From positions 1 through 64,000 of the forward strand of contig NZ_AUFX01000014.1 of assembly GCF_000426725.1 (NCBI RefSeq): 64,000 nucleotides of DNA, written 5' to 3'. This stretch comes from Sporocytophaga myxococcoides DSM 11118. GTDB taxonomy: Bacteria; Bacteroidota; Bacteroidia; Cytophagales; Cytophagaceae. Below, piece after piece: positions 18,078 to 28,324 of the stretch (within the stretch, counting starts at the first letter, position 1; the number at the start of each line of letters is the position of its first letter). Under the pieces are notes generated by a model. It was not told the DNA's origin, searched no databases, and saw only the letters and a list, made by a program, of their open reading frames with translations. The position numbers and the translations under genes are program-made.

Positions 18078-21000
18078 ATGAAAGATAACAATAAAAAATA
18101 CTGGAAAGGAATTGAGGAATTATCCAACGATCCAGAATTTTTAAAGCATGCGCATAATGAGTTCCCTGAATTTTTATCTGTAAAGGAAAAAGGAAGCAGT
18201 GATGCTTCTGATGCTCCTGACAGAAGAGATTTTTTGAAACTATTAGGCTTTAGTGTTGCTGCAGTTTCCCTTGCTGCTTGCGAGGCTCCTGTAAAAAAAG
18301 TTATTCCATATGTAAATAAGCCTGTTGACGTTGATCCAGGAATAGCAAACTGGTATGCTTCTACATACCAAGAAGGTGGCGAATATTGCAGCATCTTAGT
18401 AAAAACAAGAGAAGGCAGACCTATTAAAATTGAAGGAAACAAACTTTCTCCAGTTACAATGGGCGGAACAAGTGCCAGAGTACAGGCTTCTGTTCTAAGT
18501 TTATACGATACTGAAAGATTAGAATTCTTTGTTGAGAATGGCAAAGCTGTAAAAGTTAAGTCTATAGCAGAATATGCTCCTCTTGACAGAAAAATAAAAG
18601 ATAAATTAGCTGCAGCTCAGGCTTCAGGTAAATCAATTAAAATTGTATCTCAGACAATTTTAAGCCCTACAACTAAAAAAGTAATCGAAGAATTTAAGGC
18701 AAAATACCCTGCAACTGAACATGTTATGTATGATGTTCTTTCTGCAGAAGGTATCCTTAAAGCAAATGAAATATCTCTTGGTCAGAGAATAATCCCTTCT
18801 TATAATTTTGCTGCGGCAGATGTAATAGTAAGCTTTGGCGCCGATTTCCTTGGATCATGGATTTCTCCGATAGAATATGCTAAGCAATATTCTAAAACAA
18901 GAAAATTAAGTGCTCATAAGAAAACAATGAGTAAGCATTATCAAATCGAAAGCAATTTATCGCTTACCGGTTGTAATGCTGATACAAGATTACCTATCAA
19001 ACCTTCTGAAGAAGGACTATATGTTGCAGCTTTATACAATGCACTTGGATTTGGTGGATTAAGCACTAAAGCTCCAAACCATGAAGTAATTAAAAAAGCA
19101 GCGGCAGATCTTTTAAAGGCAAAAGGAAAATCATTAGTTGTAAGCGGATCAAACGATCCATATGTGCAGCTTTTGGTAAATAAAATCAATAGTGAATTAG
19201 GCAATTACGGTAAAACTATTGATGTAACTACTCCATCTTTCCAAAAACAAGGAAGCGATGAAGCAATCCTTAAGTTTATTGATGATGCTAAATCAGGTCA
19301 AGTTGGAGCAGTTATTTTCTATGGAGCTAACCCTGTTTATGATCATCCAAAAGGAGAGGAGCTAAAAGAAGCATTAAAGAAAATTTCATTGAAAATTTCT
19401 TTTAATGATCGTATGGATGAGACTTCATCTGAAGTTGACTACGTTTGTCCAGATCTTCATTTCCTTGAGTCATGGAATGATGCTGAACCTAAAAAAGGAT
19501 TTTTTAGCTTGACTCAGCCTACAATTACTCCGATATTCAAAGGTAACAGAGCTGCTCAGGAGTCGCTTCTGATCTGGTCAGGTAACAAAACGGATTACTA
19601 TACTTACCTTGAAAATAGCTGGAAATCAAGATTAACAGGAGGCAACTTCCAGGAATTGTGGGATAAAACCTTACATGATGGTTTATATTCTGCAGGAAAA
19701 ACTTCTGAATTGCATGTTACACCTGGTCATAGTGAAACAGAAGCTTATGCAGCTATCTCTGATACTGCAGCTGTCGGAGCATTTCACACAGGAGGATCAT
19801 CTACTCCTAATGTTAATCTCAGTGAAGTAGAAGATAATATCAACAGAACTTATAAAACTAATTCAGGCATAGAGCTTAGTCTTTATTATAAAGTAGGATT
19901 AGGATCAGGTTCACTCTCAGCAGGAAATAATCCATGGCTACATGAATTACCGGATCCTGTTTCTAAAGCAACTTGGGATAACTATCTAGCCATTCCTAAA
20001 AAGATGGCTAACGAGATGGATATTACTCAAGGCGATGTAGTCGCACTTACAGTTGATGGAAAGAATACAGGAATTGAAGTTCCAGTATTGATTCAACCAG
20101 GTCAGGCAAACAATACTGCTTCTTTAGCTCTGGGATATGGAAGAACTAAAGCTGGAAAATGTGGAAACGAAGTAGGAAAGAATGCTTATCCTTTAATTAA
20201 AGTTAAAGGTGGCAGACTTGATTTGAATGCAGGTGTAGTAACATTCGCTAAAACCGGTGATGAGAGAAAAATAGCTCAAACCCAGACTCACCATACAGTT
20301 ATGGCCCGTCCAATTATTCAGGACGCTAGCTTAGCTGAATATCAAAAAGATGCTGGTGCGGGAAGATTCAAGCCGATGATTCATACAAACCTGTATGGAG
20401 AAAAGAAACCTACCGAAATTACTACATGGTATGAGCATGAGAAGCCTAACCATTTATGGGGAATGAGTATTGACCTCAACTCATGTATTGGTTGTGGAGC
20501 TTGCGTTGTAGCTTGTCAGTCTGAAAATAACGTTCCTGTAGTTGGTAGAAAAGAGGTGTTGAACAGGAGAGAGATGCACTGGATTCGTATCGATCGTTAC
20601 TACAGCAGTGATGCAGAAACAGATAAAACAGGTGAGTATTTTGAAAGTGAATCAGGAGTTAAAGACCTTGAAATAGCTGCCGAGAATCCGACTGTAACAT
20701 TCCAGCCAATGTTATGTCAGCAGTGTAACCACGCACCTTGCGAGTCAGTTTGCCCTGTTGCTGCAACAACCCACAGCAGCGAAGGTCTGAATCAAATGAC
20801 CTACAACAGATGTATCGGAACCAGATACTGTGCAAATAACTGCCCATATAAAGTAAGAAGATTTAACTGGTTTAAATATTTTGAAAACGAGGATTTTGAC
20901 AAGAACGTCAGCATGAACAACTTCCTTGGTAGAATGGTGTTGAATCCTGATGTAACTGTAAGATCAAGAGGAGTTATGGAAAAATGCTCTTTCTGTGTAC

Positions 21001-21245
21001 AGAGAATTCAAGAAGGAAAGCTTAAAGCTAAGATGGAGAAGAGAAGACCAATTGATGGAGAAATCGTTACTGCTTGTGCTTCAGCATGTCCTACAGATGC
21101 AATTATATTTGGAGACAGAAATGATTCTGAAAGCAGACTTCACAAAGACAATGTTGTGGAGAATGCAGAAAGATCATATGCAGTCCTTGAAGAGCTTAAT
21201 GTTCAACCCAACATTTTGTATCTAACTAAAATCAGAAACTCTTAA
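18078..21245 (+). CDS. actB: Alternative complex III subunit B, molybdopterin-oxidoreductase-like Fe-S protein
   Basis: This 1055-residue protein has an N-terminal cytoplasmic-type extension, then an internal Tat-like signal DRRDFLKLLGF (near residue 50) leading to SLAAC, a lipobox that probably anchors it as a lipoprotein. The middle part is a molybdopterin-oxidoreductase fold that in ACIII carries no molybdenum cofactor. The C-terminal third has NrfC-like ferredoxin motifs: CIGCGACVVAC (about 802), CQQCNHAPCESVCP (about 880), CIGTRYCANNCP and CSFC...CASACP. It relays electrons in the periplasmic arm of ACIII. The gene starts 37 bp after actA. Confidence 0.95.
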   Translation: MKDNNKKYWKGIEELSNDPEFLKHAHNEFPEFLSVKEKGSSDASDAPDRRDFLKLLGFSVAAVSLAACEAPVKKVIPYVNKPVDVDPGIANWYASTYQEGGEYCSILVKTREGRPIKIEGNKLSPVTMGGTSARVQASVLSLYDTERLEFFVENGKAVKVKSIAEYAPLDRKIKDKLAAAQASGKSIKIVSQTILSPTTKKVIEEFKAKYPATEHVMYDVLSAEGILKANEISLGQRIIPSYNFAAADVIVSFGADFLGSWISPIEYAKQYSKTRKLSAHKKTMSKHYQIESNLSLTGCNADTRLPIKPSEEGLYVAALYNALGFGGLSTKAPNHEVIKKAAADLLKAKGKSLVVSGSNDPYVQLLVNKINSELGNYGKTIDVTTPSFQKQGSDEAILKFIDDAKSGQVGAVIFYGANPVYDHPKGEELKEALKKISLKISFNDRMDETSSEVDYVCPDLHFLESWNDAEPKKGFFSLTQPTITPIFKGNRAAQESLLIWSGNKTDYYTYLENSWKSRLTGGNFQELWDKTLHDGLYSAGKTSELHVTPGHSETEAYAAISDTAAVGAFHTGGSSTPNVNLSEVEDNINRTYKTNSGIELSLYYKVGLGSGSLSAGNNPWLHELPDPVSKATWDNYLAIPKKMANEMDITQGDVVALTVDGKNTGIEVPVLIQPGQANNTASLALGYGRTKAGKCGNEVGKNAYPLIKVKGGRLDLNAGVVTFAKTGDERKIAQTQTHHTVMARPIIQDASLAEYQKDAGAGRFKPMIHTNLYGEKKPTEITTWYEHEKPNHLWGMSIDLNSCIGCGACVVACQSENNVPVVGRKEVLNRREMHWIRIDRYYSSDAETDKTGEYFESESGVKDLEIAAENPTVTFQPMLCQQCNHAPCESVCPVAATTHSSEGLNQMTYNRCIGTRYCANNCPYKVRRFNWFKYFENEDFDKNVSMNNFLGRMVLNPDVTVRSRGVMEKCSFCVQRIQEGKLKAKMEKRRPIDGEIVTACASACPTDAIIFGDRNDSESRLHKDNVVENAERSYAVLEELNVQPNILYLTKIRNS

Positions 21246-21280
21246 TTTAGAACCTATTACAGATTTTTAATATAAAAAAT

Positions 21281-22648
21281 ATGCAAGTTACTTCGCCCGT
21301 AAGACCGCCTCTGGTAACAGGGGGCAAAACTGTCTCTGATGTTACTCAGGATATAAGCAGGCACGTAGAAAATAAACCTACAAAATTGTGGATCATGGCG
21401 TTCACACTTTCTGTTATCACACTTTGTTATGGTTCATATTGTTTATGGACGACCTGGTATGAAGGAATTGGAATGTGGGGATTGAACAAAACTATTGGTT
21501 GGGCTTGGGATATCACCAACTTCGTATGGTGGGTTGGTATTGGTCACGCAGGAACATTGATTTCCGCGATCCTTTTGTTATTCAGACAAAAATGGAGAAC
21601 CTCAATTAACAGAGCAGCAGAAGCTATGACAATTTTTGCAGTTATTTGTGCTGCAAGTTTTATTGTAGCGCACATGGGTAGACCATGGCTTGCATATTGG
21701 GCACTTCCTCTGCCTAATGCTTTTGGATCACTATGGGTAAACTTTAACTCACCACTTGTATGGGACGTGTTTGCAATCAGTACATATTTCACTGTTTCGC
21801 TTGTATTCTGGTACATCGGTCTGGTTCCTGATTTTGCTACAATCAGAGAAAGAGCAACAGGAGTTAGAAGAGTTGCTTATGGTGCTCTAAGTTTAGGATG
21901 GGACGGTTCTGCAAAAGCATGGCAAAGATATGAGGCTGTCAGCTTAGTGCTTGCAGGTTGTTCTACTCCGCTTGTATTATCGGTTCACACAATCGTTAGT
22001 ATGGACTTTGCAACTTCAGTAATACCTGGTTGGCACGCAACAATTTTCCCTCCTTACTTCGTTGCTGGTGCAATCTTTTCAGGATTTGCAATGGTATTGA
22101 CCCTTATGTTAATTACAAGAGTGGTATTCAGACTTGAAGATTACATTACTGTTGAGCATATGGAGTCAATGAATAAAGTTATTGTATTGACTGGATCAAT
22201 CGTGGGTATTGCATATTTATCTGAGTTTTTTATTGCATGGTATTCTCACGTTCCATACGAAAGTTATACATTCATCAACAGAGCGTTCGGGGATGACTAT
22301 TGGTGGGCATACTGGTCAATGATGACTTGTAACGTAATTTCTCCTCAGCTTTTCTGGTTCAGAACAGTAAGAAGAAGTATCGCATGGACATTCCTTCTCT
22401 CAATAGTAGTAAATATTGGAATGTGGTTCGAGCGTTTTGTAATCATAGCGACTTCACTCTCAAGAGACTTCATACCTTCTAGCTGGGCATATTTTTCACC
22501 TACTCTTTATGATATCGGTGATTACTTGTTCACTTTTGGTCTGTTCTTTACACTCTTCTTGTTATTTGCTAAGTTTTTCCCTGTTGTAAACATGGCTGAG
22601 GTAAAGGCAATAATTAAATCATCATCTGCAAAAAAAGATACTAAATAA
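21281..22648 (+). CDS. actC: Alternative complex III subunit C, NrfD/PsrC-like quinol-binding membrane protein
   Basis: This 455-residue polytopic protein has about ten membrane helices and the NrfD family look (for example [19 protein letters not shown] and [18 protein letters not shown]). ActC oxidises menaquinol in the membrane and gives electrons to the Fe-S clusters of ActB. It lies between actB and actD as in all ACIII operons. Confidence 0.93.
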   Translation: MQVTSPVRPPLVTGGKTVSDVTQDISRHVENKPTKLWIMAFTLSVITLCYGSYCLWTTWYEGIGMWGLNKTIGWAWDITNFVWWVGIGHAGTLISAILLLFRQKWRTSINRAAEAMTIFAVICAASFIVAHMGRPWLAYWALPLPNAFGSLWVNFNSPLVWDVFAISTYFTVSLVFWYIGLVPDFATIRERATGVRRVAYGALSLGWDGSAKAWQRYEAVSLVLAGCSTPLVLSVHTIVSMDFATSVIPGWHATIFPPYFVAGAIFSGFAMVLTLMLITRVVFRLEDYITVEHMESMNKVIVLTGSIVGIAYLSEFFIAWYSHVPYESYTFINRAFGDDYWWAYWSMMTCNVISPQLFWFRTVRRSIAWTFLLSIVVNIGMWFERFVIIATSLSRDFIPSSWAYFSPTLYDIGDYLFTFGLFFTLFLLFAKFFPVVNMAEVKAIIKSSSAKKDTK

Positions 22649-22653
22649 GGAAT

Positions 22654-23190
22654 ATGTCAAAAAGCACAAACTATATAATAGGAGTATTTAACGACGAGGA
22701 TGTACTGATGGATGCGGTTGGCACATTAAGATCATCTGGAGTTAAAATTCAGGAGGCTTATACACCATTTCCTGTACACGGTTTGGATGATGCTTTAGGT
22801 TATAAGCCATCTAACCTTCCGATTGCAGCGTTTCTATTTGGATTAACCGGAACAATCTGCGCTTTATTACTAACTATTGGAACTATGGGCTATGACTGGC
22901 CTATGGATATCGGAGGTAAACCATATATTCCACTTCCTCACTTTATACCAGTTACTTTTGAGCTAACAATACTTTTAGCATCATTAGGAATGGTAGCAAC
23001 TTTCTTGATTATCAGCAATCTTAAACCTTGGGGGCATGACCCGTTCATGTTTGACGGAAGAAGTACAGATGATAAATTTCTTATTGTTATTGATCTGGAT
23101 AAAAATAAGATGGATAAAGTCGCTCTTACCAATTTATTCAAACAGACAGGAGCATCTGAAGTAAATTCTAAAATTGTTGAAAATCATTAA
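22654..23190 (+). CDS. actD: Alternative complex III subunit D (DUF3341)
   Basis: This 178-residue protein begins with a soluble alpha-beta part (YIIGVFNDEDVLMDAVGTLRSSG), followed by two membrane helices (about 50-75 and 95-120) and a short soluble tail. This is the DUF3341 organisation of ActD, a structural subunit without cofactors. The start is 5 bp after actC. Confidence 0.92.
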   Translation: MSKSTNYIIGVFNDEDVLMDAVGTLRSSGVKIQEAYTPFPVHGLDDALGYKPSNLPIAAFLFGLTGTICALLLTIGTMGYDWPMDIGGKPYIPLPHFIPVTFELTILLASLGMVATFLIISNLKPWGHDPFMFDGRSTDDKFLIVIDLDKNKMDKVALTNLFKQTGASEVNSKIVENH

Positions 23191-23204
23191 TATTATTTTC
23201 GGAC

Positions 23205-23867
23205 ATGAGAAACGCTTATAAATACACATATATATTTTTAATTCTTACTGTTATCTTCTCTTCTTGCGTTGATCAGAAGAAGTTTGAGAACATAGGAACG
23301 CATGAGAAACCCAATGTTGAGTTTGCACCAAACATGTATCATTCACTTGCTTATGAACCATTAACTCAGATCACTGATACCGAGGCTGGTTTATGGTTAA
23401 ACTCTAATGATAGTGATACAGGAGAGTTTTTTAACTCTAACCCTTATAATCCTCATAAAATGAACATGAGAGACCCAGCTGCTCATACAGTTAGGTTTAA
23501 TAATGATGGTTTTTTACCGTATCGTCTTCCTAAAGATTGTCTTGATTATGCTGCAAGGACACTTGTGAATCCATTAAAGGTTAATGATAAAACAATTGAA
23601 GACGGAAAAATTCTTTACGCTAAATTTTGCGCTCACTGTCATGGAGAAACAGGGCAGGGGGATGGACCTGTAAATGATGCTTTCAAAGGTGTAGCTAATT
23701 TAACTACGGGGTCTGTAAAGGATGCAACTCCAGGACACATTTTCCATGTGATCACTTGGGGTAAAGGTAGAATGGGAGCTCACGGTAGTCAGTTAAACCA
23801 GGAAGAACGTTGGAAAATTGTTTCTTACGTAAAAGAAAATTTACAAAAAGCTGAAGCGCAACAATAA
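23205..23867 (+). CDS. actE: Alternative complex III subunit E, monohaem cytochrome c lipoprotein
   Basis: This 220-residue protein has a lipoprotein signal (hydrophobic segment ending FSSC near residue 21) and one CxxCH haem site (CAHCHGETGQGDG, near 142), with a candidate distal Met in GRMGAHG. It is the monohaem c subunit anchored on the outer face of the inner membrane that can pass electrons from ActA to the oxidase. Confidence 0.92.
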   Translation: MRNAYKYTYIFLILTVIFSSCVDQKKFENIGTHEKPNVEFAPNMYHSLAYEPLTQITDTEAGLWLNSNDSDTGEFFNSNPYNPHKMNMRDPAAHTVRFNNDGFLPYRLPKDCLDYAARTLVNPLKVNDKTIEDGKILYAKFCAHCHGETGQGDGPVNDAFKGVANLTTGSVKDATPGHIFHVITWGKGRMGAHGSQLNQEERWKIVSYVKENLQKAEAQQ

Positions 23868-23887
23868 ACACATTAAATTTTTAACTC

Positions 23888-25291
23888 ATGGTAGTCGAAG
23901 AAAAATTTGAATTTACAAGCGGGGCTAAAAAGAAAATTATAACAACCTTTGTGGTCGGTCTTGTATTGGCCCTAATAGGAATATTTGTAATAGGCTCAAG
24001 AAATCACGGGCATGAAGAAGCTCATGGAGCCAATCATTCTAAAGAAACAGTAGCAGCTTCAGCTCAACAGCATGGTGGACATGAAGCAACTGCACATGAC
24101 CAAGCAGGAGCTGAGCATCATGAAGGTGGCGAGCATGCAGAAGGTGGACATCACGGTGCAACTGGTATTGCATTAAGAGTAATTAAAAACCTTTGGCATA
24201 ACAGTGTTTTCTTTACTGGTATCGCTGTTATAGGTGTATTCTTTATCGCATTTAATTATATAGCTCAGGCGGGCTGGTCTGCAGCAATAAAGAGGGTTCC
24301 AGAGGCATTCGGATATTATATTCCATTTGCTGCAATATCTACAATTACTCTTTTCTTTTTATTCAAACAAGACTTGTTTCACTGGTATCATGATGGATTG
24401 TATAATCCTTTTTTAGCAGATGGTAAGACTCCAAATCCAGAGTATGATCCTATCATTGCAAGTAAAACCTGGTATTTAGGAAAAGGATTTTATATTTTCA
24501 GATTATTCGCATACTTCATTCTTTGGTTTTTAGTATGGTTTAAATTAAGAACTAATTCTTTAAATGAAGATTTAAATGCTGATTTGAAATATCATGACAG
24601 CAGTATATTCTGGTCTGCAATATTCCTTATCATCTGGGGAGTAACTTCATCAACTTCTGCTTGGGATTGGGTTATGTCTGCTGATCCTCACTTCTTCAGC
24701 ACAATGTTTGGATGGTATGTACTTGCCAGCTGGTTTGTGACAGGTCTTGCCTTCATTACCTACATTACTGTATCGCTTAAAGAAGCGGGTTACCTATCAT
24801 TCGTAAATGAAAATCATTTCCATGATTTAGGTAAGTTCATGTTTGCTTTCAGTATTTTCTGGACATATATCTGGTTCGCTCAGTTCTTGCTCATTTATTA
24901 TGCAAACATTCCAGAAGAATCATATTATTATGTTGAAAGATTAAAGAATGATATTTATAGTCCTATATTCTTTATCAATTTAATAGTTAATTTCCTTTTC
25001 CCTTTCCTTGTTTTAATGACGAGAGATGCAAAAAGACAAAGGATAATACTAAAGGTAGTTGCAGTAGCAATTATTATAGGTCATTGGTTGGATTTCTATA
25101 TAATGTTAACTCCTCCAATTTTAAAACATGAGGGTGGTTTGGATGCAAATTTCTTGTTTATAGAATTAGGATTGGCATTAGTATTCGGAAGTATATTTAT
25201 TTTCTTGATAATGACTGGATTGTCAAAAGCATCGTTAGTTGCCAAAAACCATCCAATGCTTGAAGAAAGTATTCACCATCACGTAGTTTAA
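23888..25291 (+). CDS. actF: Alternative complex III subunit F, NrfD-like membrane protein with His-rich segment
   Basis: This 467-residue protein has a first membrane helix near residues 15-36, then an unusual hydrophilic stretch (about 37-95) with 12 histidines, followed by nine or so further helices. ActF is the second NrfD-type subunit and has been proposed to contribute to proton translocation. The C-terminus ends HHHVV. The His-rich insert lies on one side of the membrane between helices 1 and 2 and could bind metal; that is inference. Confidence 0.9.
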   Translation: MVVEEKFEFTSGAKKKIITTFVVGLVLALIGIFVIGSRNHGHEEAHGANHSKETVAASAQQHGGHEATAHDQAGAEHHEGGEHAEGGHHGATGIALRVIKNLWHNSVFFTGIAVIGVFFIAFNYIAQAGWSAAIKRVPEAFGYYIPFAAISTITLFFLFKQDLFHWYHDGLYNPFLADGKTPNPEYDPIIASKTWYLGKGFYIFRLFAYFILWFLVWFKLRTNSLNEDLNADLKYHDSSIFWSAIFLIIWGVTSSTSAWDWVMSADPHFFSTMFGWYVLASWFVTGLAFITYITVSLKEAGYLSFVNENHFHDLGKFMFAFSIFWTYIWFAQFLLIYYANIPEESYYYVERLKNDIYSPIFFINLIVNFLFPFLVLMTRDAKRQRIILKVVAVAIIIGHWLDFYIMLTPPILKHEGGLDANFLFIELGLALVFGSIFIFLIMTGLSKASLVAKNHPMLEESIHHHVV

Positions 25292-25327
25292 TTAGGAATT
25301 TAACTGTAATTAATAAATTAAGATAAA

Positions 25328-26452
25328 ATGTTAGGATTATATATAAGCATAGCTGCGGTTCTTATCCTTGCTATTCTTTTCCTGGTCTTCAGGATTCAGA
25401 CCTTCATTGATATTGTCAGGGGAGCTAATTCCAGGAGAGTAGGAACAAGCAATAAAGTTAATGCATTTTTACTACTTGCTTTCTTCGTGGTTTCTACAGC
25501 ATTGTTTATCTGGTATTCTGTACCAGCATCAAAGTTCTTCCTTCCAAAGGCAGTTTCTGAACATGGTGTAAGAACAGACCAAATGTTCTGGATTACAATG
25601 GCTATTCTGATAATTGCTTTTATTGGTACAAATATTTTCTTGTTTTCTTTTGTATTTAAATACCAATTCAAAGAAGAGAGAAAAGCATATTTCTATCCAG
25701 ATAATCACAAATTAGAAATTATTTGGACTGTAATTCCTGCTATAGTAATGGCTATCCTGGTTTATTTTGGATGGAAAGAGTGGTCTTCAATTACAAGACC
25801 TGCACCTGAAAATGCAGAGGTGGTTGAAATCATGGGAAAACAATTTGCATGGCAAGTAAGGTATCCTGGTAAGGATAAAAAGTTTGGGGGTTACAATTTT
25901 AAATTAATAGATGCTACCAATGAAATGGGAATGAATTTGAATGATCCTAATACAAAGGATGATTTTTTACCGAGTGAAATTCATATTCCAAAAGGACAGC
26001 CAGTATTGTTTAAAATTAGAGCAAGAGATGTTATTCATAGTGTTTTTGCTCCACACTTTAGATTAAAAATGGATGCTGTTCCAGGGCTTCCGACTAAATT
26101 TTGGTTCACTCCAACTAAAACAACTCAGGAAATGAGGGATGAGCTTGGAAACCCTAAATTCAATTATGAAATCGCATGTACTGAGGTATGTGGAAGAGGC
26201 CACTTTGCAATGAGATATATTATTGTTGTAGAGGAGCCTGAGGAATATGAGACATGGTTTGCAGCTCAGAAGCCATGGTCTGAATCTAATCTTGAGTATA
26301 TTTTAACCAAGGTTGATGAAAAAAGCAAAGGATTATATCCTGCACCTCCAGTACCTGCTGCTGCACCAAAAGCAGATACCACCTCTACTCCAGCTCCAGC
26401 TGCAGCAGATACAGTATCTAACAATACTAGCGTTTCATTAAATTCTCACTAA
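25328..26452 (+). CDS. coxB: Cytochrome c oxidase subunit II
   Basis: This 374-residue protein has three hydrophobic segments (residues about 1-20, 40-60 and 75-105) and a fourth near 135-155 before the periplasmic cupredoxin domain. CuA ligands are visible: the His in IHSVFAPHFRLKMD and the CTEVCGRGHFAM cluster. The aromatic-rich FAWQVRYPG is the electron-entry region. There is no fused cytochrome c, unlike caa3 subunit II; the c-haem input here would come from ActA/ActE. The tail is rich in Ala/Pro/Thr. Confidence 0.95.
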   Translation: MLGLYISIAAVLILAILFLVFRIQTFIDIVRGANSRRVGTSNKVNAFLLLAFFVVSTALFIWYSVPASKFFLPKAVSEHGVRTDQMFWITMAILIIAFIGTNIFLFSFVFKYQFKEERKAYFYPDNHKLEIIWTVIPAIVMAILVYFGWKEWSSITRPAPENAEVVEIMGKQFAWQVRYPGKDKKFGGYNFKLIDATNEMGMNLNDPNTKDDFLPSEIHIPKGQPVLFKIRARDVIHSVFAPHFRLKMDAVPGLPTKFWFTPTKTTQEMRDELGNPKFNYEIACTEVCGRGHFAMRYIIVVEEPEEYETWFAAQKPWSESNLEYILTKVDEKSKGLYPAPPVPAAAPKADTTSTPAPAAADTVSNNTSVSLNSH

Positions 26453-26476
26453 AATCGAAAAATATTTTCTAATAAT

Positions 26477-28324
26477 ATGTCTGTAGCCGAAAGTCATTTG
26501 CACGACCATCATGATGATCACGAACATGATCACCATGATTTACCTTGGATTAAAAAGTATGTATTTAGCGAAGATCACAAGGTTATTGCCAAACAATATC
26601 TGATTTCAGGTATTATCTGGGCAATTATCGGAGGCGGTTTATCATTACTTTTCAGACTTCAGTTAGCTTATCCGGATGCTAATTTTGACTGGTTGAAGCC
26701 TTTATTGGGCGGATGGATCCAAAATGGAAAATTAGACCCTGAATTCTACCTGGCACTTGTTACAATGCACGGAACTATAATGGTATTCTTTGTATTGACT
26801 GCAGGTTTGAGTGGTACTTTCAGTAACTTCCTTATTCCATTACAAATAGGAGCAAGAGATATGGCTTCAGGATTCCTGAACATGTTATCTTACTGGTTCT
26901 TCTTTGTTTCTGGTGTTATAATGTTGCTAAGTTTATTTATAGAAACTGGTCCTGCTGGTGGAGGATGGACTGTATATCCTCCTTTGAGTGCATTACCTCA
27001 GGCAATTTCTGGTTCTGGGCTTGGTATGACAATGTGGTTGATCAGTATGGCATTGTTTATAGTTTCAACTTTATTAGGAGGTTTGAACTATATCACAACT
27101 GTCATTAACTTAAGAACTAATGGTATGTCATTTTTAAGAATGCCGCTTACTATCTGGGCATTTTTCATTACTGCAATCATTGGTTTGTTATCTTTTCCTG
27201 TATTATTTTCTGCAGCTTTATTATTGATTTTCGATAGAACTTTCGGTACAAGCTTCTTCCTTTCTGATATTTATATTGCCGGTCAGGCTTTGTCTTTTGA
27301 AGGTGGTAGTCCTGTATTGTTCCAGCATTTATTCTGGTTCCTAGGTCACCCTGAAGTTTATATAGTATTGCTTCCGGCACTTGGTATCACTTCTGAGATT
27401 GTAGCTACAAATTCTAGAAAACCAATTTTCGGATATAAAGCTATGATTGGTTCTATGTTGGCTATCGCCTTCTTATCATTCATCGTTTGGGCACACCACA
27501 TGTTTATTTCAGGTATGAATCCATTCCTGGGATCAATATTCATGTTCCTTACACTGATTATTGCAGTTCCTTCTGCAGTAAAGGCTTTTAACTATATTAC
27601 AACACTTTGGAGAGGTAATATCATATTCACTCCTGCAATGTTGTTCTCAATTGGTCTGGTGTCATTCTTTATTTCCGGAGGTTTGACTGGTATTGTTTTA
27701 GGTAACTCTGCAGCAGATATTCAATTACACGATACTTATTTCGTAGTAGCTCACTTTCACATTGTAATGGGTAGCGCTTCTTTCTTTGGTATGCTAGCTG
27801 GTGTTTATCACTGGTTCCCTAAAATGTTCGGAAGAATGATGGATGAGAAACTAGGATATGTGCATTTCTGGATTACATTTATTGGTGTTTACATGGTGTT
27901 TTTCCCAATGCACTACATTGGTATTGCAGGTTTCCCAAGAAGATACTATTCATTCACTGGATTTGATTTTACTCAGAGCTTTACTGACTTGACTCAGATT
28001 ATTACTATTGCTGCAATTGTAACTTTTGCGGCTCAGTTTATATTCTTATTCAATTTCTTCTTCAGCATATTCAAAGGTAGAAGAGCCACTGAAAATCCTT
28101 GGAGATCTAATACGCTTGAGTGGACTACACCGGTTGAACCAGGTCACGGTAACTGGCCAGGGGCTATACCTACAGTTTACAGATGGGCATACGATTATAG
28201 TAAGCCTGGAGCTGAAGATGATTTCATACCTCAGAACGTGCCATTCTCAGAAACAAAGGGATCTAATTTCCCTCATGAGAATGAGCAAATGGTAGCTGAG
28301 GCTGGGATTACCCATGGAAAATAA
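26477..28324 (+). CDS. coxA: Cytochrome c oxidase subunit I (aa3-type, haem-copper)
   Basis: This 615-residue subunit has twelve predicted helices and carries low-spin haem, haem a3 and CuB. It shows HPEVYIVLLPALG (CuB His and the cross-linked Tyr), WAHHMF (the other two CuB His residues), and HDTYFVVAHFHIVMG (haem ligands). HGTIMVFF near residue 95 includes the first low-spin haem ligand. The N-terminus has eight His in about 20 residues (HLHDHHDDHEHDHH), a likely metal-binding tail. Its last 11 bp overlap the start of ctaA. Confidence 0.97.
   Translation: MSVAESHLHDHHDDHEHDHHDLPWIKKYVFSEDHKVIAKQYLISGIIWAIIGGGLSLLFRLQLAYPDANFDWLKPLLGGWIQNGKLDPEFYLALVTMHGTIMVFFVLTAGLSGTFSNFLIPLQIGARDMASGFLNMLSYWFFFVSGVIMLLSLFIETGPAGGGWTVYPPLSALPQAISGSGLGMTMWLISMALFIVSTLLGGLNYITTVINLRTNGMSFLRMPLTIWAFFITAIIGLLSFPVLFSAALLLIFDRTFGTSFFLSDIYIAGQALSFEGGSPVLFQHLFWFLGHPEVYIVLLPALGITSEIVATNSRKPIFGYKAMIGSMLAIAFLSFIVWAHHMFISGMNPFLGSIFMFLTLIIAVPSAVKAFNYITTLWRGNIIFTPAMLFSIGLVSFFISGGLTGIVLGNSAADIQLHDTYFVVAHFHIVMGSASFFGMLAGVYHWFPKMFGRMMDEKLGYVHFWITFIGVYMVFFPMHYIGIAGFPRRYYSFTGFDFTQSFTDLTQIITIAAIVTFAAQFIFLFNFFFSIFKGRRATENPWRSNTLEWTTPVEPGHGNWPGAIPTVYRWAYDYSKPGAEDDFIPQNVPFSETKGSNFPHENEQMVAEAGITHGK

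Noticed and set aside
18059-18544. 161-codon antisense frame over the start of actB
   Set aside because: It opposes a clear operon gene and has no recognisable domain.
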